Below are positions 54,539 through 62,873 of a DNA stretch of 64,000 nt, in pieces; position 1 is the first letter of the stretch; the number at the start of each line of letters is the position of its first letter. Source of the DNA: JACCXE01 sp963718605 (GTDB lineage Bacteria; Actinomycetota; Acidimicrobiia; Acidimicrobiales; JACCXE01). Both the position numbers and the translations under genes were made by a program. The stretch spans positions 1,736,001 to 1,800,000 of the forward strand of contig OY970363.1 of assembly GCA_963718605.1 (NCBI GenBank). The letters run 5' to 3'. The notes below the pieces were generated by a model, which was given only the letters and a program-made list of their open reading frames with translations, had not been told where the DNA came from and made no database searches.

Positions 54539-55452
54539 TGGCCGCCCGCCACCGGTCGAGCCAACCGATCGGGCGACCACACGTCGTGGTCCTCGCCGTG
54601 GCCGGCGCGCCCGTCGATGACCCAGTCGGCGATGCTCATCCAGGCGAACATCCCCGGCGTCGACTGGCTCGCCATCGAGGCGGTGACGCGCCCTTGCGCG
54701 CTGAGCGTCCGCCCGAGCGCGTCGGTGGCTTCCAGCGTGACCTCATCGGGGTGACCGCGGCGACGGCTTACGACCGTGCGGGTGCCGTCGACCAGCGCGG
54801 CCTTCTCGCCGTCGCGCACGAGGTAACCGCCGTTGACCGGGCTGGCCTGCTCCTCGCCGACCGGCTTCGTGAAGGCGAGGAAGTGATGGCCCTCGTCGAC
54901 CACGCCGTACTGGTATCCGGCCTGCATCGACTTCGCGTCGTCGCGGACGTACCAAGAACGGTCGCGAATCGCGAGGCAGTTCACGTCGATGCGTTCGCCT
55001 GACGCGGTGACGCTGCCGGTGACGCGGCAGAGCTGGTCGAAGTGGCCGGCGACGCGTTCGGCGATCGGCACGTGCGGCTCCATCACCGCGTCGACGTGCA
55101 GGTCGAGGGTGAGCGCGTCGCCGTCGGAGTAGGCGAGGTCGTACGCCCGCAACGGTTCGCGGCACCGCAGCCGCAGCCCGCCCACGTCGATGTCGTCGAG
55201 ATCGCTCGTCGGCATCGGGATGTGCCACTGGCTGCGGTGGTACGGCACGCGCCATGGCTCCGTGGCCTCCGCGTCCCACATAGCAACGAGGAGCGTGGCC
55301 ACACCGAGGTTCGGGCGGAACAGCGTGTAGATCATTCCGCCCAGCGCCCGCTCGGGCACGAGGAAGCCCCACCACGTGGTCTCGGTCCACATCGGGTGTG
55401 CATCGGCGACCTCGTGATGGTGGTCGTCGGCGGGCGTAAGCGGACGGGTCAC
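54535..55452 (-). CDS. Conserved protein of unknown function in the catabolic operon
   Basis: From GTG 55452 (GTGA overlap) the product is 305 residues. It is a beta-rich soluble protein (WTETTWWGFLVPERALGGM, LRLRCREPLRAYDLAYSD, CLAIRDRSWYVRDD). It looks like the DUF7064/DUF7065-like proteins often beside APH genes and P450s in steroid- and terpenoid-degrading actinobacteria; that family link is tentative. No catalytic motif stands out. Confidence 0.72.
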   Translation of the reverse strand: MTRPLTPADDHHHEVADAHPMWTETTWWGFLVPERALGGMIYTLFRPNLGVATLLVAMWDAEATEPWRVPYHRSQWHIPMPTSDLDDIDVGGLRLRCREPLRAYDLAYSDGDALTLDLHVDAVMEPHVPIAERVAGHFDQLCRVTGSVTASGERIDVNCLAIRDRSWYVRDDAKSMQAGYQYGVVDEGHHFLAFTKPVGEEQASPVNGGYLVRDGEKAALVDGTRTVVSRRRGHPDEVTLEATDALGRTLSAQGRVTASMASQSTPGMFAWMSIADWVIDGRAGHGEDHDVWSPDRLARPVAGGQ

Positions 55453-56501
55453 AGCAGGGCTCCGAGGTCGTCGAGATGGCGCGGGTCGTCGAGGACATCC
55501 GCGGCGACGGAGCCCTCCCAGGCGGTGCGGGCGGCTTGCTCCGCTTCGGGCTCGTCCGCTGGGTATCCGGCGCGGCGCAGCGCCTCGAAGACGGCGGCGG
55601 CCAGGAACGGTCGCAACACAATCTGGACACGGGCACCGAAGTCGGGCCCGGCCCACGCGATCGTCGCGTCGCAACTGATGAGCATGCGCGTGAGCACGAG
55701 CGCGCGAAACCACTCCAGGCGGGCGACCTCAAAGTCGATGCCGGTGGTGTCGCGCCACGCCGCGAACGTCACGTCGATGTCAAGCGGGTGGCGCAGCAAC
55801 TGATTGCGCACGGCCACCCACGCGAGATCGTCATGCGGATCCCCGACGTGGGCGAACTCCCAGTCGAGCAGGGCCGTCACTCGGCCCGACTCGTGCAGGA
55901 AGTTTCCCGGCCCGGCGTCGCCGTGGCACAACGTCGCCCGGCCGCTCGTCGGGATGTTGGCGGCGAGCAGGTCAAGGGCGATGCGCACGGATGGGCTCGC
56001 GTGGGTACCGCTTCGGCTGGTGTTGATCGATCCCCACAGGTCGAGGTCGGTCGCCGTCGGGTCGGTGCCGGCCGCACTCGCGAGTGGGCCAAGGTCGAGG
56101 TCGCTCGGGTCGAGGCGATGGAGGCGGCCTAGGCACCGGCCGTAGTCCTCGGCGACGTCGTGTCGTTCGCGGTCGGGCAGATCGGTGAGCCGGTCGCCGC
56201 CCGGCGCGCGGTCGAGCAGCAGGGCGTTGCCTTCGGGGTGCACGGCGTGCAATCGCGGCATAGGCAGATCGCTTCCGGCGAGACAGCGGTAGACCGCCGC
56301 CTCGCGCGCCAGCGTGAGGGGGGTACCGGCCACCGGCCCGTCGCCGACGTCCAGACGCACCACCACTTCGCGGCCCGACGAAAGGGCGGCCGACCAGATC
56401 TGTCGCGACGCGCCCTTCCCAATGGGTTCGCAGGACACGACAGTCTCGCCCGCCTCGCGTGCAACCCATGCGCGCAACGCAGGAGACAGACCGTCACTCA
56501 T
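55449..56501 (-). CDS. APH-family phosphotransferase, second kinase of the operon
   Basis: This 350-residue protein has the APH fold with an intact catalytic loop LCHGDAGPGNFLHE and metal site LLDWEFAHVGDP. GKGASRQIW is the nucleotide loop. It is paired in the operon with a more divergent APH protein (53462-54538) around one unknown gene, suggesting joint action. Confidence 0.88.
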   Translation of the reverse strand: MSDGLSPALRAWVAREAGETVVSCEPIGKGASRQIWSAALSSGREVVVRLDVGDGPVAGTPLTLAREAAVYRCLAGSDLPMPRLHAVHPEGNALLLDRAPGGDRLTDLPDRERHDVAEDYGRCLGRLHRLDPSDLDLGPLASAAGTDPTATDLDLWGSINTSRSGTHASPSVRIALDLLAANIPTSGRATLCHGDAGPGNFLHESGRVTALLDWEFAHVGDPHDDLAWVAVRNQLLRHPLDIDVTFAAWRDTTGIDFEVARLEWFRALVLTRMLISCDATIAWAGPDFGARVQIVLRPFLAAAVFEALRRAGYPADEPEAEQAARTAWEGSVAADVLDDPRHLDDLGALL

Positions 56502-57364
56502 GACCCGGCGGACCGGCGCGCGATCGAACGCGAACGGGCGTTACCCGCGTGGACCCAACCGAGCACCGCCAACACACCGACCAGGCCTAGGGCGATCGCG
56601 AGGCCGCGTCCCTCTCGCGGTGCCGACGCCCGAATGGCCTGCGGTGCAGCCAGATCGGAACCAAGCCCCTTCGGCGCACCGGGGAAACCTTCGTCGCCGA
56701 GCGCGGGTACGTCGCCCAGCCCCGCGATGGGATGCGCGTTCCCACCGGGCGGGCCAGGCGCGAAAAACCCACCGCCACCGGTGATCGGCGTCGGTTCGGC
56801 GCCCGGCTCGTCCGGCTCAGGGTTCTTGCCGTGCGTGCACGCCAAGAGGTCGTCGGCCGCATCGCCGAGGGTGCTGCCCAACGGGACGCCCGCCTTCACG
56901 AACTGCATGCCGAGGGCGCGCAGCTCGTTCGCCAGCAGCGCGGCCGGCGGGATGGGACGGCCGAGTGTGGGCAGGAGTGGGACGAGCGCGTCCGTTTCGC
57001 ACGTGGGTGGATCGTCGGGCAGCGGGATCCGCTGGCACAACTCGAAGAAGACGCCGAGCGCGGGTCCGGCGACGAAGGCCAAGCCATCGTTGACGGGCTG
57101 GGACGCCTCGGGCGGCACGCCGATCAGGGTTCCGGCGACGGCGACGAGTCCCACGGCGAGGCCGACGCCGCGACACGCCTCCCACATGACCGGACTGATC
57201 CCTTCGGCCAGCGGATCGAGTTGTTCGGGCAACGGCGGCACGACAGTCACCGGCGGTGCTGCCGCCGCGCGGTCGGTCGACGCCGCGATCGGCGCGGTGA
57301 GCAGCCCAAGACCGAGCACCAAGAGCGCGACGACCGTGGCCGCGCCACGCCGAGCCGGGTTCAC
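56498..57364 (-). CDS. Secreted, C-terminally anchored protein of unknown function
   Basis: This 288-residue protein has a signal peptide (VVALLVLGLGLLTAPIAA), an extracytoplasmic domain with Cys in WEACRG, ELCQR, TCETD and LACTHG, then a Gly/Pro-rich linker and a C-terminal membrane helix (LAIALGLVGVLAVLGWV) with a basic tail. It is a type I membrane protein. Its position between P450 and kinase genes, with 4-bp overlaps on both sides, suggests a surface role in substrate handling. Confidence 0.72.
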   Translation of the reverse strand: MNPARRGAATVVALLVLGLGLLTAPIAASTDRAAAAPPVTVVPPLPEQLDPLAEGISPVMWEACRGVGLAVGLVAVAGTLIGVPPEASQPVNDGLAFVAGPALGVFFELCQRIPLPDDPPTCETDALVPLLPTLGRPIPPAALLANELRALGMQFVKAGVPLGSTLGDAADDLLACTHGKNPEPDEPGAEPTPITGGGGFFAPGPPGGNAHPIAGLGDVPALGDEGFPGAPKGLGSDLAAPQAIRASAPREGRGLAIALGLVGVLAVLGWVHAGNARSRSIARRSAGS

Positions 57365-58542
57365 CGGCGCTCGAAACCCAGCTCGAAGGTGTGCACGGCC
57401 TTCACGAACACGTTCGCCTCGTACACCGGTTCGGCGACGGGCCGCAGTCTGGTGAAGCGCGCGGTGAGTTCTTCCAGCGCGACCTTCATCACGAGCCGAG
57501 CCAGATGCGCGCCGAGGCAGAAGTGGGTGCCGAACCCGAAGGCGATGTGGTGGTTCGGGTCTCTCCGAAGATCGATCGCGTCGGGGTCGGTGAATACCGC
57601 CTCGTCGCGGTTAGCCGACGGGTAGACGAGCGCGACGCGATCACCCGCGGCCATCCTCACGCCGTCCACCTCGGTGTCGATTGCCACGGTGCGAAACATG
57701 TTGTTGAGCGGGGAGATCCAGCGGATCAGTTCCTCGACCGCGGTGGGGATGAGGGCCGGCTCCCGCGCGAGGTCCTCCCACAAGTCGTTGCGCTCGCTGA
57801 ACAGGATGAGTGCGCGCGCGAGCGTGGTGCGGGTGGTCTCGGCCCCGCCGGGGATCACGAGGCCGAGCTCGGAGTTGATGTCGGCCGTGGTCATCGGACA
57901 GTCCGCGTCGGCGGCGCGCGCCCACACACTGAGCAGGTCGTCGGCCGGGCACTCGGCGCGCTCGGCCAGCGAGCTGTCCACCAACGCGGCGATCTCGACG
58001 ACGGCGTTGATGCCATCGGTCGCGTGTTGCGCGTCGCGCGTCATCGTGTCGATTCGCATGAGGCGCTCGGACCATGACCGCACGTCGCGCCAGTGCTCGT
58101 CGTCCCAGCCGATCATCCGGCAGGTCACGATCGACGGAATGCGCGACGCCAACGCGTCGACCACTTCAAAGCTCGAGGGCGCGAACTCGGCGATGGCGTC
58201 CGTGACGAGCACGCGCACGTCTGCTTCCAACAGTCCGACGGAGCGTGGCGTGAACCGGTCAGCGATGAGCCGGCGCTGCTTCGTGTGCCCGGGATCGTCC
58301 TGGCTGATCATCGACGTCTCGGTCGGCACCCACACCGAGCGGTAGCCCTGGCTGCTCACAAACTCGTGGGCGTGGCGTTCGACGTGTCGCAGGTGCTCCA
58401 TCCGCGTGATGCACCACAAACCGTTCGCCTCGTCGCGATAGATCGGTTCGTGCCGCCGCATCCACGCGTAGGTCGGGTGCGGGTCGCCGACGTGGAAGGT
58501 CGGGTCGAGGAGGTCGACCGCGGGACGGGTGGTGGTGCTCAC
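57361..58542 (-). CDS. Cytochrome P450
   Basis: This 393-residue protein (GTG start) has the heme loop FGFGTHFCLGAHLAR (Cys near 339), I-helix GGAETTRTT near 230 and ExxR EELIR near 269. The I-helix and overall pattern resemble actinobacterial CYP125/142/124-type monooxygenases that hydroxylate sterols or terpenoids. It starts 3 bp after the preceding gene in the operon. Confidence 0.96.
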   Translation of the reverse strand: MSTTTRPAVDLLDPTFHVGDPHPTYAWMRRHEPIYRDEANGLWCITRMEHLRHVERHAHEFVSSQGYRSVWVPTETSMISQDDPGHTKQRRLIADRFTPRSVGLLEADVRVLVTDAIAEFAPSSFEVVDALASRIPSIVTCRMIGWDDEHWRDVRSWSERLMRIDTMTRDAQHATDGINAVVEIAALVDSSLAERAECPADDLLSVWARAADADCPMTTADINSELGLVIPGGAETTRTTLARALILFSERNDLWEDLAREPALIPTAVEELIRWISPLNNMFRTVAIDTEVDGVRMAAGDRVALVYPSANRDEAVFTDPDAIDLRRDPNHHIAFGFGTHFCLGAHLARLVMKVALEELTARFTRLRPVAEPVYEANVFVKAVHTFELGFERR

Positions 58543-58545
58543 GGC

Positions 58546-59349
58546 TCAGATGGGCAGCGTGTGCGTGAGTTGGTAGTTGATCGCGGAGCGGCTGGTGACG
58601 ACGCGTACGGCGTGCACGCGACCGTCCCGCACTTCGGCGATGCCCGACATCGGCAGCGTGACCTCCGCACCGACGTGCTCGTCGGGAATGCTGGCGATCG
58701 CGCCGGTGTACGTGCCGGTCATCGTCACGTGGAAAGGCACGCGGTCGCCGGCCGAGAACAGGTCGTCGATGCGGACGGTCGTTGCGTCCACGGCCGGGCT
58801 CCAGGCCGCGTTCGGAGCGGTGTCGTCGATCTGCACCCAGCTGGCATCGGTGAGGTCGCCGGCCTTGAGCCACGAGCGCGTGACGTCTTCGGCCGCAGCG
58901 TCCGCGGCGATGGGTTCCGTGCCGACCCACGGGTCGAGGTGGGGCGGTTCGAGCACGTGCGGTGTGCCGCTGGCGAGCTGCTCCTGCATGGCCAGATGAT
59001 CTTGCTCCACCCAGTTCTCCACCAGCCGCGTGCCGTTCCAGCGATACAGCCCGATGCCGCGCCAACAGGCGAACGCGGTTCCGTCGCCGACGGGCATCGC
59101 CGCGTGTTCGCTGAAGCTCATGCACAGCCGCTCGCCATTGAGCACGAACTCGTGCACGACCAGTCCGAGGCCGGGCGAACGCTCGAACAGGTTGGCCACG
59201 GTCGGCTTGTACAGGGCGTCGAGGGGCAGGTCGAAGCCGCCGATGTGCACCACGTAGTCGGGGTCCATGATCGAATCGCACACCGACTGGTCGTGAGAGT
59301 TCGTGTAGTCGATGCAGTACTTGCGCATGAGCGCAACGAAGGGGTGCAT
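58546..59349 (-). CDS. SnoaL/NTF2-like protein
   Basis: This 267-residue protein has an N-terminal SnoaL-like cone fold (YTNSHDQSVCDSIMDPDYVVHIGG, GERLCMSFSEHAA, GIGLYRWNGTRLVENWVEQD) and a second, degenerate half (FHVTMTGTYTGAI) suggesting an internal duplication. It could be a polyketide-cyclase-like isomerase or steroid isomerase/hydratase. It lies between Rieske oxygenase and P450 genes. Confidence 0.78.
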   Translation of the reverse strand: MHPFVALMRKYCIDYTNSHDQSVCDSIMDPDYVVHIGGFDLPLDALYKPTVANLFERSPGLGLVVHEFVLNGERLCMSFSEHAAMPVGDGTAFACWRGIGLYRWNGTRLVENWVEQDHLAMQEQLASGTPHVLEPPHLDPWVGTEPIAADAAAEDVTRSWLKAGDLTDASWVQIDDTAPNAAWSPAVDATTVRIDDLFSAGDRVPFHVTMTGTYTGAIASIPDEHVGAEVTLPMSGIAEVRDGRVHAVRVVTSRSAINYQLTHTLPI

Positions 59350-59360
59350 GGGAACTCCGG

Positions 59361-60593
59361 TCAGCTCTCGACGAACTCGGCGAGCATCGGCTCGACCCTG
59401 AGATCCGCGGGAACGTCGTCACCCAGATAGCGGTCGATCGTCTCGTGCAGGTGGTAGATCCGTCGCTCCTGGTAGCCGAGGCGCACCTGGTTCAGTCCAC
59501 CGCGGTCGATCGAGCGCTGCATGCCTGGCAGCACGGATAAGTCCTCGAGCAGCACCGCCTGGTTGATGTCGGCGAACGTGCGGTTGAGCGTGGCGTTGTC
59601 GTCGGTGTCCGACGCGAGCGACGAGCAGAAGTGCACGTGGTAGCTGGAACGGTTCGGCGCGAGCGGCCAGTTCGTGATGAAGAACAAGAAGCCCTTCCCC
59701 GAGAACACGACGCTCAGGTTCGGGAACACGTGGAACGAGAACGTGCCCGCGTCAGGCAGGTCGCCGACGCCGTCGAACAGCGGGGTGAAGGGGAGCAGGT
59801 CGCTGATCGAGCGACCCTCCTGCGTGGTGATGAGCATGCGCGAGTGCCCGTGGCTCAGGAGCTGAATGGCGGTGGCCGCCTGGTTCAGGATCTTCGCAGC
59901 AGAGTCCCGGTGCACGGTGTTGACGTGGTACGTCTCGATATTCGCGTCGACCGGCAACTTCCAGTTGACGTCGACGTCCTGACTGGAGTGGTTTACGAGG
60001 TGCAGCCGCCCGGCGAGGTCGGCGAGCTCGCTCAGATCGTCGCCGACCGGACCGAGGAAGTCGGCGAGCGGCTCGGCGTTGTCGTCGAGGTTGATGAACA
60101 CGAGCGGGCCCCACGTCTCGCACCGAACGGCGCGCAGCGCGAGACAGTCGCGGTCCATCTCGGCCGGGAAGTTGTGTGCCTCGGGATAGCCCACGAGCGC
60201 GCCGTCGAGGTCGTAGACCCACGAGTGGTACGGGCACGTGAGCCGCCGGCCGGCGTTGCCGCTCGCGTCGACGAGGAGCTCAGCGCCGCGGTGTTGGCAC
60301 GTGTTGTAGAACGCGCGCACTTCGTTGTCGGCGCCTCGCATCAGCATCACCGGTTCGGGGATCTGGTCGACCAGCCGAAAGTCGCCGGGCTCGGGGAGCT
60401 CGTCTAGGTGGCCGACCATCAGCCACGCCCGTCCGAACACCGCCGCGTGCTCGAGTTCGGCGAAGGCGGCGTCGGAATAGCGCGCCGCCGGCACGCCGGG
60501 CAGCGCGGGGAAGGTGCTGGGGTGCTCGCGGCGGGCGGCTTCGTCCGCCGCCTGGAGCTTCACCGCGTCGATCCGCGTTGTGCTCATCACCAT
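59361..60593 (-). CDS. Rieske non-heme iron oxygenase, large subunit
   Basis: From ATG 60593 (GGGAGG upstream) the product is 410 residues. The Rieske motif is CQHRGAELL ... CPYHSWVYD (C-x-H near 97 and C-x2-H near 117). The mononuclear iron site is in ETYHVNTVH near 225. It is a ring-hydroxylating or O-/N-demethylating oxygenase. No small subunit is present, and reductase/ferredoxin genes are not in the window. It heads the seven-gene minus-strand operon. Confidence 0.95.
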   Translation of the reverse strand: MVMSTTRIDAVKLQAADEAARREHPSTFPALPGVPAARYSDAAFAELEHAAVFGRAWLMVGHLDELPEPGDFRLVDQIPEPVMLMRGADNEVRAFYNTCQHRGAELLVDASGNAGRRLTCPYHSWVYDLDGALVGYPEAHNFPAEMDRDCLALRAVRCETWGPLVFINLDDNAEPLADFLGPVGDDLSELADLAGRLHLVNHSSQDVDVNWKLPVDANIETYHVNTVHRDSAAKILNQAATAIQLLSHGHSRMLITTQEGRSISDLLPFTPLFDGVGDLPDAGTFSFHVFPNLSVVFSGKGFLFFITNWPLAPNRSSYHVHFCSSLASDTDDNATLNRTFADINQAVLLEDLSVLPGMQRSIDRGGLNQVRLGYQERRIYHLHETIDRYLGDDVPADLRVEPMLAEFVES

Positions 60594-60613
60594 CGGATGC
60601 TGCCCTCCCACAG

Positions 60614-60636
60614 ATAAATGAATCGCTATACATATA
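60614..60636. promoter_or_regulatory. AT-rich operator-like motif between Rieske and SDR genes
   Basis: ATAAATGA-N9-CATATA lies in the divergent promoter, 21 bp before the Rieske start and 44 bp before the SDR start. The same motif recurs at 62082-62104 upstream of the local TetR gene. Confidence 0.55.
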
Positions 60637-60679
60637 CCTCGCGGTTGAGCGCCTTGCCAAGAACGATGTGAGGAGAACG

Positions 60680-61453
60680 ATGAGCAGGACCACTGTGGTG
60701 ACGGGAGCGGCGTCGGGGATCGGTGCCGCCACGGTCGCGGTACTCGAAGCGCGCGGCGACCGCGTGGTCGGCGTCGACGTGCGAGACGCGGAGGTCGTCG
60801 CCGACCTGTCGAGCCCCGCGGGACGCGACGCCATGGTCGAGCAGGTCACCGCTCTCACGCACGGCCGGGTGGACGGCGTGATCGCCAACGCGGGCGTGCT
60901 GGGTGACGACTCCGGCGCGATCGTGCGGGTCAACTACTTCGGCGCGGTGGCCACCCTCGCCGGTCTACGGCCGTTGCTCGCATCGAGCGATGCGCCGCGG
61001 GCGGCGGTGACAACCTCGACCGCGCTCCTCGGCAACTACGACGACGATCTCGTCGCGCTTTGCCTCGCCGGTGCCGAGGCCGACGCGATTGCCGCGGCCG
61101 AGGGCGGCGTGCATCCGGTGCGGGCGTACGCGTCCACCAAGCGCGCGCTCGCTCGGTGGCTCCGCCTCGCCAGCGTGTCGGCGGAGTGGGCGGGCGCCGG
61201 CATCGCGCTCAACGCGCTAGCGCCGGGCGTGGTCCGCACCGCGATGACCGAAGAGTTGCTCGCGGACGCGGCCACCTCGGACCTGCTGCTCGCGATTGTG
61301 CCGATGCCCTTGGGCGGGGTCGCGTCACCGGACGCCATCGCGGCCCTGCTCGCGTTCTTGACCAGCGCGGAGTTCGCCGCGGTGACGGGCCAGGTCGTGT
61401 TCGCCGACGGTGGCGGCGAATGCAGCCAGCGCGGCGACGACGTGTGGGGTTAG
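60680..61453 (+). CDS. Short-chain dehydrogenase/reductase
   Basis: From ATG 60680 (GAGGAG 6-7 bp upstream) the product is 257 residues. It has the cofactor loop TGAASGIG at 8-15, IANAG near 72 and the catalytic Tyr 150-x3-Lys 154 (YASTK). It resembles 3-alpha-hydroxysteroid dehydrogenase/carbonyl-reductase-type SDRs. It is divergent from the Rieske operon and convergent (4-bp overlap) with the TetR gene. Confidence 0.94.
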   Translation: MSRTTVVTGAASGIGAATVAVLEARGDRVVGVDVRDAEVVADLSSPAGRDAMVEQVTALTHGRVDGVIANAGVLGDDSGAIVRVNYFGAVATLAGLRPLLASSDAPRAAVTTSTALLGNYDDDLVALCLAGAEADAIAAAEGGVHPVRAYASTKRALARWLRLASVSAEWAGAGIALNALAPGVVRTAMTEELLADAATSDLLLAIVPMPLGGVASPDAIAALLAFLTSAEFAAVTGQVVFADGGGECSQRGDDVWG

Positions 61454-62061
61454 GGGCCCGCGGGAACGAGCACGTCCACCAGCTCCGCGATCCGCCGGGC
61501 CAGGTCAGCGCGCTTCGCGGGTACCGCCGACAGGTCGTCGAGGTGGCACAGCCCGAGCAGCAGCATGAACAGCGCCTTCACGGTGGCGTCGGGGGCGCGG
61601 TCGCCCTTCGGCAGAACCGCGCGTAGGGCGGTGGCCCAGGCGTCGTGCCATTCCGCCAGCAGCGCGGCGAGCTTGGGGTCGCGGTTGCTGGCGAGGTGTA
61701 GCTCAGCGAGCAGCCGGCGGGTCTGGGCGAGCTCGGGCTGGAGGTACGCGTTGGCGATGAGCTGCGCGGCACCGGCTCCGGCACCGGCGGGCAACACGTC
61801 GGTCACCCGTTCCAGCCCGCGGCGACCCGCGGCGTAGAGCAGCTCTTCGCGGCTGTCGTGGTAGTTGTAAATGGCCGCGGGCGTAAGCCCGGCCCGCCGC
61901 GCGATCTGGCTCACGGTGGCGCCGTCGAAGCCGAATTCCGCGCAGGTCGCGGCGGCGGCATCGAGCAGGCGCTCGCGCGTCTCTTCGCCATCGGCGTTTA
62001 CCGGGCGGCCGCGCCGAGCGCGCGGTGGCGGCGAGGTGGGCGGTCGCGAGGTCGACGGCAC
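61450..62061 (-). CDS. TetR-family regulator of the catabolic/uptake locus
   Basis: This 203-residue protein has a basic N-terminal tail, then RERLLDAAAATCAEFGFDGA and the HTH VSQIARRAGLTPAAIYNYH. The ligand domain is helical with PELAQTRRLLAELHLA. It is divergent from the Liv ATPase gene; the shared ATAAATGA-N9-CATAT motif in its promoter and in the Rieske/SDR promoter makes it the likely regulator of both. Confidence 0.92.
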   Translation of the reverse strand: MPSTSRPPTSPPPRARRGRPVNADGEETRERLLDAAAATCAEFGFDGATVSQIARRAGLTPAAIYNYHDSREELLYAAGRRGLERVTDVLPAGAGAGAAQLIANAYLQPELAQTRRLLAELHLASNRDPKLAALLAEWHDAWATALRAVLPKGDRAPDATVKALFMLLLGLCHLDDLSAVPAKRADLARRIAELVDVLVPAGP

Positions 62062-62081
62062 GCTCGAACGCTAACCGGTTG

Positions 62082-62104
62082 CATATGAACGCTGCATCAT
62101 TTAT
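62082..62104. promoter_or_regulatory. AT-rich operator-like motif between TetR and Liv ATPase genes
   Basis: On the minus strand it reads ATAAATGA-N9-CATATG, with the same spacing as at 60614-60636. It stands out in a GC-rich background. It overlaps the first two ATG codons considered for the ATPase gene, so that start may lie further downstream or the transcript may be leaderless. Confidence 0.55.
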
Positions 62105-62873
62105 GTTCGCCGAGCGGCACGACTCCGGGGGGAACTTGGCCACTGCACCGACGAAGGCGACCCTGCTCGAACTTGACGAGATCCATTTCTCGTACGGCTC
62201 GGTCCCGGTGCTGTTCGGCGTCTCGTTCGCGGTGCAGCAAGGGGAGGTCCTCGGCCTGCTCGGCACCAACGGTGCCGGTAAGTCCACGGTCCTACGCGTT
62301 CTGTCCGGCCTCGACGCCCCTTCCTCGGGCACCGTGACCTTCGATGGCGAGGACGTCACCGGGACTCCGGCCGAGGTGTTGTGTCGACGCGGGATCTCGC
62401 TTGTCATGGGCGGCAAGGCAGTCTTTCCCGACCTCAGCGTGCGCGAGAACCTTGAGCTCGGCGGGTTCACGGTCGGCGCGGAGTTTGCGGACCGGATGGA
62501 ACGCGAGCTCGACCGGTTCCCACAGCTGCGAGCGCGGCTCGGCAACGCGGCGGGCACGCTCTCGGGCGGCGAACAGCAACAACTCGCGATTGCCAAAGCG
62601 CTGCTCGTGAACCCACGCCTGCTGTGCATCGACGAGCTGTCCCTTGGCCTGGCGCCGGCGATCGTGGGTGAGCTCCTGGCGACGCTCCGCGACGTCAACG
62701 CGGATGGCGTGACGTGCGTGCTGGTCGAGCAGTCACTCAACCTGGCCGCGGAGGTATGCGGCCGCGCCGTGTTCCTCGAGAAGGGACAAGTGCGGTTCGA
62801 GGGAGACCCCCGCGAACTACTCGAGCGCGGCGACCTCGCCCGGGCCGTGTTCCTTGGTGGTGACAAAAGATGA
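62085..62873 (+). CDS. Branched-chain-amino-acid-type ABC transporter ATPase (LivF-like)
   Basis: This protein is up to 262 residues from ATG 62085. ATG 62103 or TTG 62136 are alternatives because the first part covers the operator-like motif. It has Walker A GLLGTNGAGKST, signature LSGGEQQQLAIA, Walker B RLLCIDELSLGLAP and VLVEQSLNLA. In Liv clusters of catabolic actinobacteria these importers often carry hydrophobic carboxylates rather than amino acids. ATGA overlap links it to the permease gene. Confidence 0.92.
   Translation: MNAASFMFAERHDSGGNLATAPTKATLLELDEIHFSYGSVPVLFGVSFAVQQGEVLGLLGTNGAGKSTVLRVLSGLDAPSSGTVTFDGEDVTGTPAEVLCRRGISLVMGGKAVFPDLSVRENLELGGFTVGAEFADRMERELDRFPQLRARLGNAAGTLSGGEQQQLAIAKALLVNPRLLCIDELSLGLAPAIVGELLATLRDVNADGVTCVLVEQSLNLAAEVCGRAVFLEKGQVRFEGDPRELLERGDLARAVFLGGDKR

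Noticed and set aside
55453..55713. Longer N-terminus for the unknown catabolic-operon protein
   Set aside because: It is Arg/His-rich, overlaps the coding region of the upstream APH gene, and the GTGA overlap at 55449-55452 gives a natural start.
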